This document shows, in pieces, positions 44,776 through 55,394 of a stretch of DNA of 64,000 nucleotides (its first letter is position 1; each line of letters begins with the position of its first letter). Under the pieces are notes generated by a model. It was given only the letters and a program-made list of their open reading frames with translations, had not been told where the DNA came from and ran no database searches. A program made the translations under genes and the position numbers. The DNA comes from Plasmodium malariae (lineage: Eukaryota; Apicomplexa; Aconoidasida; Haemosporida; Plasmodiidae): the NCBI RefSeq assembly GCF_900090045.1, contig NC_041780.1:452501-516500 (forward strand), read 5' to 3'.

Positions 44776-45552
44776 ATGAAAAGACTTTTTTGCTCTATTT
44801 TATCCCCTTATATCTTATTAGCGAATGAAATGCGATTAACTTGTCCACCTATGTGCGAGAAAGAAGGGTAAAGATAGTCATCTTAAATGTATATATACGC
44901 ATATACATACATATGTACATAATATATATTTTTTTTAAACATAAGAGCTTAGATATATGTGTAAAGAAAAATACCCTTTAGTGCTATAAAATAAGACGTT
45001 TTTTACACTAATATAGTTGCACATAATTCTTATAAAAAAAAAAAAAAAAAAAAATTTGAAATATTTTGTACAGAAAATATCGAACGACAAAATACGTCAA
45101 CGTTGGAGCACCCTCTTTTTTATATGTACATCAATGTAGAGTGTTAATGCATATAGGTAAAAAATCCCGCGTATATACGTATATATATATTTATATGCGC
45201 ATATACGTACAAGCATATAATGTATTTACGAGTATACGCTGAGTACACTCTGGTATGTTTAGTTTTCTGTGCGTAATTTGAACGAGGAAAACTTCCTGGA
45301 GGGGTACTCATTTTTACCTACAGGTGTAAACGTATTTGAAAAATGGGCATACATACGTTCGTACCTACATACATACATATATACCTACCTACATACATAT
45401 ATTCCTACATATATACAAATATATATATATATATATATATACATAATAATATCTTCATTTCACTAGCGAAAGGTTGTAGTATTTTTAGTTCTATTTTTTC
45501 ATATTCATTGGGGTATCACTTCTTATCATATATACTAAGGAATACGAAATAA
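44776..45552 (+). CDS. Small single-TM protein, four exons (unrecognised)
   Basis: Exons 44776..44867, 45074..45125, 45263..45323 and 45467..45552 give 96 aa. The phases 2, 0 and 1 agree at each junction. Donors are GG|GTAAAG, TAT|GTACAT and ACAG|GTGTAA; acceptors are TTGTACAG, TGTTTAG and TTCACTAG. All non-coding frames of exon 3 contain stops, which supports the chosen frame. The N-terminus (MKRLFCSILSPYILLANEMR) is basic and hydrophobic, followed by a CPPMC pair. The C-terminus has one membrane segment (about 73-92, SIFSSIFSYSLGYHFLSYIL) and a short basic tail. The shape suits a small mitochondrial or tail-anchored membrane protein, perhaps a subunit of a larger complex; that is only inference. 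No individual exon would be noticed alone, so transcript data matter. Confidence 0.55.
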
Positions 45553-46879
45553 TTCGAATTTTTCTTTTTCCTTTGGTATATACCGATAATTTATTAATTT
45601 GCATTAAATGTAGTAGTTGTATAGGTAAATATATATGTCTGTTTGTGCATACCTTTATACTATTGTTTTTGTATGAATTGTAATCTACACACTCGTTATT
45701 TTTTTTCTTTTTTTTTTTTTTTTTAAATGCTAAAAGGTACAAGGTATGAAATATACAAAGTAAAACCGTCAGGTATGTGCTCCATCACTATGTATTGATG
45801 TTATGCTTTAATTATATGCATGTTAGCACATGTTCAAATGATTACTCTTAAAAAAAAAAAAAAAAGTACATATAATAAATGAATTACGGACTGGTATGTG
45901 TATGTATAAATGGCTATTAAATATTATTTTATCTGTAATGCTTGTACGTTATTTGTTTATTATTTCCTCTAAATAGTATTCTTCTGTATATTATGCTGAC
46001 CTTTTTTTTTTTTTTGCAATCCTCATTCTTTCATCCATTTGAAGGAAGAAAAATGGTGAAGAGCAATAAAAACGAGAGAGGAAAAATTATACAAATTAAT
46101 AAACAGGGAAATGAAGAAAAAGGGGAAAAGGAATAAGGAGAAAAAAAGGAAAAGCAAAAGCAAAAGCAAAAGAAAAAGAAAAAGGAAGAAAAGGACGAAA
46201 TACTTTTACTTCATTCACCATGGGAGAACTTGAAAAAAACATATAAAAAAAAATATACAAAAAAAAAAAAAAAAACATACAAAAAAAAAAAAAAACGAAT
46301 AAAAAAAAACATGTAAAAAAGAACAAATAAAAATTTGCAAATGCTTTTAGTTAAGGCTTTAATTTTTCCTTACATATTTGTGAGCATAATTTTTATATAG
46401 CTTTTTAAAAACGAATAAAAAAGTATAACACAGGAGTGCGTATACTTATACATGTACATACATATTTCTATATATATATGTATATATTTATATATATATA
46501 CATGTATGTATATATGCATTACACACATATTATGTGAGTATATTTATATGGAAAGTATTCACATATATGAGGTGTACTTATGCATTTATGGAGTATATAC
46601 GCTCAGGTAAAGTATTTACATAAATGTAAAGTATTTATATATATATATACATGTACGGACTGGTAATTAAACGGGCGTATGCGTACTAGCACAAATATAC
46701 TAGTTTTTGTTAAAACGAATGGCTGATTTATTTCGTGGAAAATTTTCTTCTACTTTTGTTAAAGCACAAGCAAAAATATACAAACACATGCGCATATTTT
46801 TAAACGTCATTCCGCACACGCACTGCTTGTATAGGCATACCTATACATAAGAACAAGTATGCATAAATGGATAAACACG

Positions 46880-47160
46880 TAAAATGTAAATGTATAAACA
46901 CGTAAATATGTAAATGTACAAACTCGTAAATAAGTAAATGAATAAATACGTAAATGTATAAATACGTAAATGTACAAATACGCAAATGTATAAATGCGTA
47001 AATGTATAAATACGTAAATGTATAAATACGTAAATGTATAAATACGTAAATGTATAAATACGTAAATGTATAAATACGTAAATGTATAAATACGTAAATG
47101 TATAAATACGTAAATGTATAAATACGTAAATGTATAAATATATAAATGCGTGAATGCATA
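46880..47160. repeat. 16-bp tandem repeat, about 16 copies
   Basis: The unit TACGTAAATGTATAAA is nearly perfect between 46960 and 47130 and more diverged before it. All three minus-strand frames remain open across the array because 16 is not a multiple of 3 and the unit lacks stops in that direction; none is a credible gene. Confidence 0.93.
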
Positions 47161-47194
47161 AATGCTTATGTATACATATATATGTACACATAAT

Positions 47195-47275
47195 AAGCAC
47201 AAACATAAGTACACATATAAGTACACATATAAGTACACATATAAGTACACATATATGTACACATATATGTACATG
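47195..47275. repeat. 12-bp tandem repeat
   Basis: The unit GTACACATATAA changes to GTACACATATAT in the last copies, about six in all. It lies next to the 16-bp array. Confidence 0.88.
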
Positions 47276-47644
47276 TATGTTCATATTTATAACGGCCAAA
47301 TGTACTACATGTGCCTGATGTCTTTGTAAACCTATATATTTTTGCACATTACTATGTGACACTATTTTTTAAATATGTATATATGCGAAGAAAGAACAAG
47401 AAATTAAGATAAAATATTTCAATTTAAAAGAAAAAAAAAAAAAAAAAAAAAAAAAAAAAGCGTCACTAATAAGAAGCCATATATATGATGTAAGAAATTG
47501 TATACATGTACATATAAAACAAATATAGTTAACATTTAAAAAAAAAAAAAAAATAAAATAATAAGAGAGAATAGCATTACGCAGAACAATTGACTCTGTT
47601 ATTATAGAAACATATTAAATGTAAGAATTAAAGTATACTATAAA

Positions 47645-49207
47645 ATGAAATTAAGCATAATTTTTTTTTTTTTTCTTTTAATATTCGTAATTAATTTTTT
47701 AAAGTGCGAAAATGTTAATAATAAAAATATGAATAAGAAGGATGGGGCAAATACAAAGAAAGGGGAGCAGAAAAATCAGAAAACAGGGAAAAGTGAGGGG
47801 AAGGAAAAAAATGGAAAAGGCAAAAAATTGGAGGAGGCGAAAAACAATTATGAGAAGGCAAGCAAAAATATAGAAGTAAATAGAAGTATAGATGAGGCGA
47901 AGAAAAATGTAGAAGTAAATAAAAGTATAGACGAAGAGGAGAAGAAAAAGGAAAAAGTAAATAAAGGTAAAGAGGAACAGGTAATGAGAAAGGAAGAAGT
48001 AAATATAGTTAGAGACGAGATAAAAAGATGCGAAGAAGAGAAGAATACAATTCTTGAGGAAATTAAAAATGTTCAAAAAAGTTTTGATGACTACACAACA
48101 AAAAGTAATAATGACCTAAATGCATGTATAGCACAAATGAAGGCAAGTCAAAATGAATTAAATATATGTAAGGAAAATGAAAATAAGATTAATGGAATAG
48201 TAAAAGATATGAGTAATAAATATAATGAAAGTTTAAATAAGAAAGAAAAAGATGCATTCGAATTAAAAGAAAAAATTAGTAATTTAGAAAATAAAATTGT
48301 ACATGTAGAATCAAAATTGAATACTTGTACAAAGAATTCTAATAATTTTTATAAAAATAAATATAATAAAGATGATAATTATTTAATTTCTTACGATATT
48401 ATGATAAGCTATTTTTTAAAAATATTTAAAATATATAAAACGTTCTATATAATAATAGCAGAAAAAACATTTATGCAGAAAGTATTATTTCAGATGGTAT
48501 ATTGGAAAGATGTGATCATAAAAAATGTGCAAGAATATGGTCTTCTAGTTATTTCACAATTATATTTATATGGAAAAGGTATAACACATAGCAATTTTGC
48601 TAATCGATCAAAAACATTTTATCAGAATTCTCCTCTAGAGCTATATGTAACTTTAGTAAAAGACAAAATTGTTTATTTTGCATTATCAACAAAAACATTT
48701 TGTATGAAATATATAAATTATATCATACCACAATTGTTGTCTTTCAAAAAAAATGCTGTAAATAATTTAGATGTCTTTGTTCAGAAACTGCATAACAATT
48801 CACACATTTTGGTAAATAAGCTAAATACCATAAACCCAGAATTGAAAGGAATCATACCTACAGATTTATCAGACCAAATCATTCTTTTAATATTCTTTAC
48901 CTTAGTTAATGTTATACATTTATATATATTATTTTATGTATTATTTTTACTATACAATTTTATTAAAAGAGTACTAGTTTTTCTGTTTACATGGATTTGT
49001 TTTATTTTTTCAATTATTTATGAATTTACCATCTTTGTGATGACACTACCAGTTAGACCTTGTATGCCCAGAAAAAATAGTAAAAATAGAAAAACATATA
49101 AAAAACACGATGAACAAATGTATAGCAACCCAGAGAGGGTCTCCTACCAGCAGCAGGAATTCAAAAAAATGTACAAAAATCAAAATGTTCACCAGAGAAA
49201 ATTCTGA
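47645..49207 (+). CDS. Membrane protein with signal peptide and coiled coil (conserved-type Plasmodium protein)
   Basis: A single exon of 520 aa. Residues 1-21 (LSIIFFFFLLIFVINFLKC) form a signal peptide ending at C21 or just after it. Residues 25-120 are Lys/Glu/Asn-rich, with a short VNKSIDEA-type repeat at about 78-96. About 120-228 form a coiled coil with regularly spaced Cys (C129, C161, C175, C228). A more hydrophobic, aromatic domain follows (about 240-400), then two adjacent membrane segments (about 411-438 and 441-468) and a basic tail (PRKNSKNRKTYKK). The N-terminal part is therefore lumenal or extracellular and the tail cytosolic or lumenal depending on hairpin topology. No enzymatic motif is seen. 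I do not recognise a named family. Confidence 0.85.
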   Translation: MKLSIIFFFFLLIFVINFLKCENVNNKNMNKKDGANTKKGEQKNQKTGKSEGKEKNGKGKKLEEAKNNYEKASKNIEVNRSIDEAKKNVEVNKSIDEEEKKKEKVNKGKEEQVMRKEEVNIVRDEIKRCEEEKNTILEEIKNVQKSFDDYTTKSNNDLNACIAQMKASQNELNICKENENKINGIVKDMSNKYNESLNKKEKDAFELKEKISNLENKIVHVESKLNTCTKNSNNFYKNKYNKDDNYLISYDIMISYFLKIFKIYKTFYIIIAEKTFMQKVLFQMVYWKDVIIKNVQEYGLLVISQLYLYGKGITHSNFANRSKTFYQNSPLELYVTLVKDKIVYFALSTKTFCMKYINYIIPQLLSFKKNAVNNLDVFVQKLHNNSHILVNKLNTINPELKGIIPTDLSDQIILLIFFTLVNVIHLYILFYVLFLLYNFIKRVLVFLFTWICFIFSIIYEFTIFVMTLPVRPCMPRKNSKNRKTYKKHDEQMYSNPERVSYQQQEFKKMYKNQNVHQRKF

Positions 49208-51304
49208 TGATACCATTTTCCTGACTTGGGCAGGTGAAGGAGTCGTAAATAGCCGATATGGAGTAGCTACGTAGGAAGTACTAGCAGGTACATAGTAGGA
49301 ACATAACAGCTACATACCAGGTGCACGTTTTTCATACCCTTTTTCTTTTTCTTTTTTTTTTTTTTTTTTGACGAATTTAAAGTGTGCAAGATTGACTCGC
49401 ACAAACTATTCTGAAAAATAAATTCTTCCTGCTGAAAAAGAGAATAAATTGTCGGTGGGTAGTAGCACGATAAAACAGAAAAGTTGGAGAGACGGAAGCT
49501 GAAAGAGAAAGAAGACATAAAAAAAAAAAAAAAAAAGCAATAAAAGAAAAATAAAATTAGGAAGAGGAAAAATTTTCGATTTAGTATTAAAAAATCTTTC
49601 ATTGCACTCTTTTTTGCACCTTACGTGCGTGTTGTTAATGGAAATACGTGAACACACATAAACGCATACACACATGCGTATATATATTTATATATGTGTA
49701 TACGTATGAGCTTAGGTGTGTGCGTTTGTTTGCCCATACATTTACATTAATGTATATTTGTTTACAAAAAAGGTTTCACAGTATCCAGCATCGCATAAGT
49801 AGTTGTGAAATCGTAATAAAGCATTACTCATAAAGAACCGTCCATCCATCCATTCATTTATTCTTTTTTTTTTTTTTTTTTTTCTTATGGTTTTAAATAA
49901 AATCTTATTCTTATATTTTTTTTTATAGTTGTTTTATTGTCTCCACTACATTGTTATTTCGAGTTTAATTTTTTTACCCCCCCCCCTTTTACTATTATTT
50001 TATGCCCATCTTGTAGTCATGATGTGCTTATCATGCGCTCATTTTTATGCATATCTTCATTTATATGTTTATTTTCCATTTAGTTTGCATATGTTTGTCC
50101 TTATTTATTTATTTATTTATTTATTTTTTTTTTTTTTTTGAAGTTTAAATATGTTTTAAAATATTTAAGTTCATAAATGCATATTAATGTTTGTGAATGT
50201 TGTGCACCCCAAAAAGCATAGTTTCTTTTCTCATTTATTAAATTAGTTATTCTTTCATTTACGCTTGTGCATTCCTAAATATATTTATGTGTTGGGATAT
50301 ATATATGCCTATTTTTATATAGGCTTATATGGACATATTTACACGTAAACAGTACAACAGCGTATACCACTTGTAGTGTACCTTTTTTTTCTTTTCTTTT
50401 TTTTTCTTGTCTGAAAAATAAAAAAACAAGAAGTGCTTCAAACTTTTTATAAAGACATTATTCAAAATAGGCCAACAAAAAATGAAAAAAATAAAAAAAT
50501 GATTTTTTAAAAAGAAAATCTTAAAACGTAAAATATTACATGAACATTTGGTGACTGAATATTTTCATTTTTTAAGACCTCCATAGATCTCTTTAAAAAA
50601 TTTGAAATTTTAAAATGTTATATTTTGCATTTTATATTTTATATTTTAAATTTCAAAATACCAAATCGAACAATTGTCATAGTTAATTTAAAAAGTCCAC
50701 ATAAAAAAACAGAGGAAAAAAATGCTAGAAATCTGGTCGAAAAATAGTCACAAAATGGACACTAAATCATCGAAAAATTGGCACCAAATGATGGGTAAAT
50801 AAAAAAAAAAAAAATCAGGTAAAAAGGCTAATTTAGCTAGCTAACAAAATTTTTATTATGATTTAAAAAAATAGGAATTAATTAAAAATGATCAAGGACA
50901 ATACAGAAAAAAAAAAGATATGCCCCAATATGAGAAAAGCAAAAAATAAAGTAAAGGAGTATATAATTTAAATGAAATTAAAAAGTGATTTTTCATCGTT
51001 TTTTACGTGTCAAAATTGTTGGCACATTGGAAATATACACACACATGGGTGTATTCAATCCTGCTCATATACACATGGTATGAATAAACAAACGTAAAGA
51101 GCTAAACAGGTAAATAAAAAAGAGCGGTGGATAAAAATAGTTCACGTGAATTCTATACGTTAATATGTTAGCAAACATAATTTGTGAAGTATGCACATAT
51201 ATATGTTAGAGAGAGGAGCAGTCGATGGGAACATACACATAAATGCAATAAACGAATGTGCAGGTTCAGAAGTGGGCGGTCTAAATAGGTAGGTATTAAA
51301 CTGT

Positions 51305-51353
<49 letters not shown>

Positions 51354-51371
51354 TTTTTCTTTACTTCGCCA
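49208..51371. other. Intergenic, convergent 3' ends
   Basis: A 2.2-kb stretch between the stop codons of the coiled-coil membrane protein and SWC5. Contents are T tracts (49348-49369, 49865-49883, 50119-50139, 51336-51358), an A tract, a C-rich run at 49978-49988, (TA)n at 51309-51335, and general AT-rich sequence. No gene is supported on either strand. Confidence 0.55.
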
Positions 51372-52301
51372 TCACTTTATGGTGCTTTTATTTTTAATTT
51401 TATTTTCGTACAATTTCCTTTCCACATTTTCAACAAACAGTTTATTTTCTATATAATTCTGATGAGCTTTTAATTTTTCTTCGTCTATGGCATGAGTTAT
51501 TTTGTAATTCTTCCAATCTTCTGTAGACTTATCAAGAGTATTTATTTCTTTATTTTCTTGTATGTTTTGTATAAGTTTATCAATGTTCGTAAAATTACCA
51601 CCTATGGTCATCTTGTCCTTTGTCTTTATATATCTTTTATATGAAGAAGACGTTTTGTCAATTTTTTTTTTAACAGTATAAATTTTTCCAGCGTACATGT
51701 ATCTCTTTTCTACATCAACAGAATTATTTTCACGAAATGCATCCAGGGCATTCTTTACCGCTTCAGAAAGATTTCCCTCTCCGACACTGTCATTGTTACC
51801 ATTACAATTATTTTTACTGCCGCTATTATTGTTGTAATTACTACTTTTGCCATTCACACTGCTACCATTGTTGTTGTTATCACCACTCCGGCACTTCTGC
51901 TTATACTCCCTGATGTTCATTATGGGTGAATTGTCTTCATCAAGCGAACAGTACTTATTTATATGATTAAGTAATTTTTTTTTTGTGTTATAATTTTTTT
52001 CTACTTGTGGGTATTTCTTATGAAACTGGAGCAAAAAATCTTCTTCGTGCACATTTGTTTCGTGTGTATATAATTTTTCAAATTCTTCATTAATTTCGTA
52101 ATATGCTTTTTCAATTTTTTCCTTTATTATTGAATTTTTTATGGCATTTTGAATTTGTTTACCATTCTTTTCGTTTACTTTATTACTTTTTTTATTCTCT
52201 TTTAATTCTTCTTCCATTTCCTTTTTCAAGTCTTCCTCGACATCGTAATTTTCATCCTCCTCGTCGGATGACGGGAATTCCATCGTAAGTATCGTTGCCA
52301 T
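51372..52301 (-). CDS. SWC5: SWC5/CFDP1 (BCNT domain) chromatin-remodelling subunit
   Basis: A single exon of 309 aa. The N-terminus is acidic (SSDEEDENYDVEED), as in Swc5, where this region binds H2A-H2B dimers. An Asn/Gly/Ser-rich linker (about 140-175) follows. Residues 240-302 form the C-terminal BCNT domain: INTLDKSTEDWKNYK, then EEKLKAHQNYIENKLFVENV and ERKLYENK. This parallels the CFDP1 pattern of TLEKSKLDWESFK, a YIERKAFLDRV-type stretch and a final ERDLR. A second short motif, YMYAGKIYTVKKK (about 201-213), also matches the family. Swc5 activates the SWR1 complex that replaces H2A by H2A.Z. Met7 is an alternative start. The family assignment is confident. Confidence 0.85.
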   Translation of the reverse strand: MATILTMEFPSSDEEDENYDVEEDLKKEMEEELKENKKSNKVNEKNGKQIQNAIKNSIIKEKIEKAYYEINEEFEKLYTHETNVHEEDFLLQFHKKYPQVEKNYNTKKKLLNHINKYCSLDEDNSPIMNIREYKQKCRSGDNNNNGSSVNGKSSNYNNNSGSKNNCNGNNDSVGEGNLSEAVKNALDAFRENNSVDVEKRYMYAGKIYTVKKKIDKTSSSYKRYIKTKDKMTIGGNFTNIDKLIQNIQENKEINTLDKSTEDWKNYKITHAIDEEKLKAHQNYIENKLFVENVERKLYENKIKNKSTIK

Positions 52302-52925
52302 GATGTATAAATTGTAATTAACACAAAAATTTTTTTTTTTTTTTTTTAGGTTTGCTTATCTATTTGTGTGCGTAAACATAGCTCATATGGACATGTACAT
52401 TTATGCAGATCTTCCTACATATACATACACCCATTTGCATATATACATATATCAATATGCACATATATATATATACAAATATGTGCAAAACAATATTGTA
52501 TCACGTTAGTATATTTTTAAATCTGTTAAAAAATACTCGTTCTAATAGTAAGGTACTACTATATATACTCATATCTGCATGTGGAATAGTATATATATAT
52601 ATATATATATATATACAAAATAAAAATAAAGCATATACACATTACAAGCCGAATATGCACACAATAACGAACTTATTGTCAACTACAGGAATACACACAT
52701 ATTGCGTAAGCTTAGGTGACTTTGAATTAATTTATGAAATTTTACAATTTTAAGATTATCCTATTTTTTCATTTACATAAAGCTGCCACGTACCTAAGTG
52801 TATGTTCACCCGTTCGTCGAATCAGTTGGCAGAGAACGAAAGAACGGAAGAACGAAAGAACAAAAAAAAGAAAAAATGACAAAATGACAAAATGACAAAA
52901 AATAAAAGAACAAAAAAACAAAAAA
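52302..52925. other. Intergenic, divergent promoters
   Basis: Contains a T tract (52328-52346), TA/CATA microsatellites (52430-52480, 52590-52620) and a purine-rich AACGAAAGAACAAAA/TGACAAAA repeat (52835-52925) directly upstream of the possible small membrane-protein gene. No gene is seen. Confidence 0.55.
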
Positions 52926-53521
52926 ATGGATGCACGTATAAATTTAACGCTCGTGAATATAGTTCTCTTTTCTTCTTTTTCTTGAAATGAAACGAATTTT
53001 ACCTTCAATATACTTTTATTTTACTTTATTTTTTTTTTTAAGTTGCTGAACTTTTCGTACTACTACATAAAAGATCTAAAATACAGAAGGAAGGGATACA
53101 TTTTGCTATTTCTATTGCTATTTAGCACAATTATTGCATTCCTTATTATCATGGTTTTATTGACATATATATATATATATTTATATATGTATATAATTAC
53201 ATACATGTTTGTTCGTATGTTTGTATTTTCTCGTATTATGTATTTCTTTTATGCATGTATGCATGTATTTTTATGTGCGCCGACGAAGAACAATATTTTC
53301 ATTTGAGCTTTCGCTTTCAGCCTTTTTTAAACTTCAAGCTAAAGCAAAACGAATTATGTTTACGAAAATTTTTTTTGTATTATATCTCTTTGTTTATATA
53401 CAAAAAATTTATTACAAACTTAGTATTAAATGTACGCAATAACATTACATTACATATTTTTTTTTTACGTAAATATAGTACGAAAAAGAGGAAAAAAATT
53501 AAGGTGGTAATAATAAAGTGA
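52926..53521 (+). CDS. Possible small membrane protein, three exons (unrecognised)
   Basis: Proposed exons 52926..52952, 53043..53153 and 53321..53521 give 112 aa, with phase 0 at both junctions. Acceptors are good (TTTTTTTTTAAG and GCTTTCAG); the donors CTC|GTGAAT and ATG|GTTTTA are weak. Exon 2 encodes LKYRRKGYILLFLLLFSTIIAFLIIM, a clear membrane helix after a basic loop. Exon 3 encodes a basic, aromatic segment with a second possible membrane helix (FFLYYISLFIY) and a Lys-rich tail. Exon 3 is open in a second frame as well, so the reading frame is not certain. The sequence looks more protein-like than the microsatellite-rich DNA around it. Function unknown; it may be a small ER or mitochondrial membrane subunit. 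Confidence 0.4.
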
Positions 53522-53765
53522 AAGAAGAATAGCTAAAATACCACATTAATTAGCTATTAAAAATGTTCTGGCGTTCTGTTGACTCATTCATTTGTTCGCG
53601 CGAACGTATATATATAAGCATATATATGTATATATTTATGCGTACGGTATATATGAATATATGTGCTTTAATATATATACATATATAATATTTTTTTTTT
53701 TTTTTTTATTTGCGTCTATAAAGTGGCTCATTTTTGTGCGTATGCAACCTTTCACATACTTACAA

Positions 53766-53935
53766 ATATGTATGTATGTTTGTATGTATGTATGTATGTT
53801 TGTAGGTATGTATGTATGTTTGTAGGTATGTATGTTTGTATGTATGTATGTATGTATGTTTGTATGTATGTATGTATGTATGTATGTATGTATGTATGTA
53901 TGTTTGTATGTTTGTATGTATGTATGCTTATACGT
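53766..53935. repeat. (GTAT)n microsatellite with GTTT and GTAG interruptions
   Basis: A tetranucleotide array of about 40 units. GTTT and GTAG units recur at intervals of 12 to 32 bp, forming a higher-order pattern. Frames on both strands are open and meaningless (Tyr-Val-Cys-Met and His-Thr-Tyr-Ile). Confidence 0.93.
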
Positions 53936-54920
53936 ATGAACATACACATAGGTGCACATTCACAATATTAAAGAGAAGGAAAAACATATTTGTGCTCCTT
54001 CCCTTTTGACTTGAGCATTTTCAACCTTAATATATAGCTATGCATAATACGATAAAATAAAAAAAAAAAAAAAAAATAGAGAATGATTTAGATTTTTAAA
54101 TAAAAATAAGGAAATATTGTGCTGGGTAGTGTATATGTAAAATATGTCGGTAGTGGAAACGAATTTTTAGAGTATATATTATTTGCATAAAAATTAAATT
54201 ACATATATATATATATATATATATTCATTTTTTTCGAACTCGTATATAATGCATCTGCATATGAATAATGTAGATATGCGCTTTCGCCATATGAATATTT
54301 AAAAAGAGAAAGAACACATTTTGCATATATGTAAACATCCTCCTTTTTGCATTAATGTGTATATGTGTATTCTCAACTGTTTTATTGGTAGACACGGTAA
54401 TATTATAGGAAAAAAAAAAAAAAAAAAAAAGGAAAAACAAGAAAAAATAAGGGAAAAAAGGAGAAAGAAAAGAAAATATAAGAAGAGAAAATAAAAACAA
54501 ATAAAAGCTAAGTGAAGAAAAACGAATAAGTACGAATAAAAAAGAGCTTACACATGTAATGCTAGGATGAAGGAGGGACACCAAATGAAGGACATGCTAT
54601 GTTTTCATGTATGTCTCGAATAAATTGCAATTAATTTTGATTAACTAATGATTATGTTTGTTATGAAGTATGCTGAATTTGTGCGTACATACATATATAC
54701 GTACGCATGTGTATATATGTATGTACGTATATAGCATATGAGAGAGGGGGGAAAAGCACGACTTTAAATTTATAGCAGCATTTTTTGAAGATTCCTGCCC
54801 CTTTTTTCTGAACATAGCACATGTACATAAGTAAAAAAGAAGATGAACTACCGTATATATGTACAGACACATATATAAATACAAATGTACAAAAGTGGTT
54901 AAAATAAGCAAAAAAAATTT

Positions 54921-54922
<2 letters not shown>

Positions 54923-54967
<45 letters not shown>
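54923..54967. repeat. 45-base T homopolymer
   Basis: An uninterrupted T run, the longest in the window. It lies about 430 bp upstream of the MSH6 start codon. Such dA:dT tracts exclude nucleosomes and often mark promoters; its exact length may be affected by sequencing. Confidence 0.85.
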
Positions 54968-54969
<2 letters not shown>

Positions 54970-55394
54970 CTGTTTATGTTGCTGTGTGCCTGTTTTGTAA
55001 TATTCAGGAAAATATTTCATATAATTTTTTTTTTGTTAAATAGTGATAATTTTTATTTTATATGAATAGTAAAAAATGTTCATGTGTGCAATGTACACTT
55101 GTCAGAATATCATATGTGCAACGTACACATGAAAATACGTTCCATAGTGAAGTACGAGTAGTTACATATTTATATATATGTGTGTATATATATGTATATT
55201 ATACGCATAGCGGTTTAGTTGTGGGTGAAAAAGTATCACAACACGTACAAGCATATATATAACGGGAAAGTATATATATACACATACGTATATATACATA
55301 TACATACATAATAAGCCACGTGCCTTAACGCGCATATTCGTACGCGGAAAGACGACTTGTCCAACCTTCTTCCCTTTTTACCATTTTCTAAAGT

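Larger units (their letters stand above)
45553..47644. other. Intergenic
   Basis: A 2.1-kb spacer. It holds a T tract (45707-45724), a Lys-rich A/G region (46050-46330, purine-rich), TA/CATA microsatellites (46440-46520) and the 16-bp and 12-bp repeats at 46880-47275. Long A tracts (47428-47459, 47539-47553) precede the next gene. A 27-codon frame at 46052 is not supported. Confidence 0.6.
53522..55394. other. Intergenic, upstream of MSH6
   Basis: A 1.9-kb stretch with a (GTAT)n/(GTTT) array at 53766-53935, TA runs (54205-54222), A tracts (54059-54077, 54410-54431), and a very long T tract (54923-54967). The immediate 5' flank of MSH6 has CATA microsatellite and a modest GC rise (55310-55380). 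No coding support. Confidence 0.6.

Noticed and set aside
46052..46135. 27-codon frame MVKSNKNERGKIIQINKQ and so on
   Set aside because: Short, purely Lys/Glu/Asn-rich, next to a purine-rich tract, with no splice sites that extend it convincingly.
46800..47362. Three overlapping minus-strand frames (IYTFTYLYIYV)
   Set aside because: All three frames are open because of the 16-bp tandem repeat; no gene.
53592..54009. Open frames on both strands over the GTAT array
   Set aside because: Tetranucleotide repeat; periodic Tyr-Val-Cys-Met and His-Thr-Tyr-Ile readings only.
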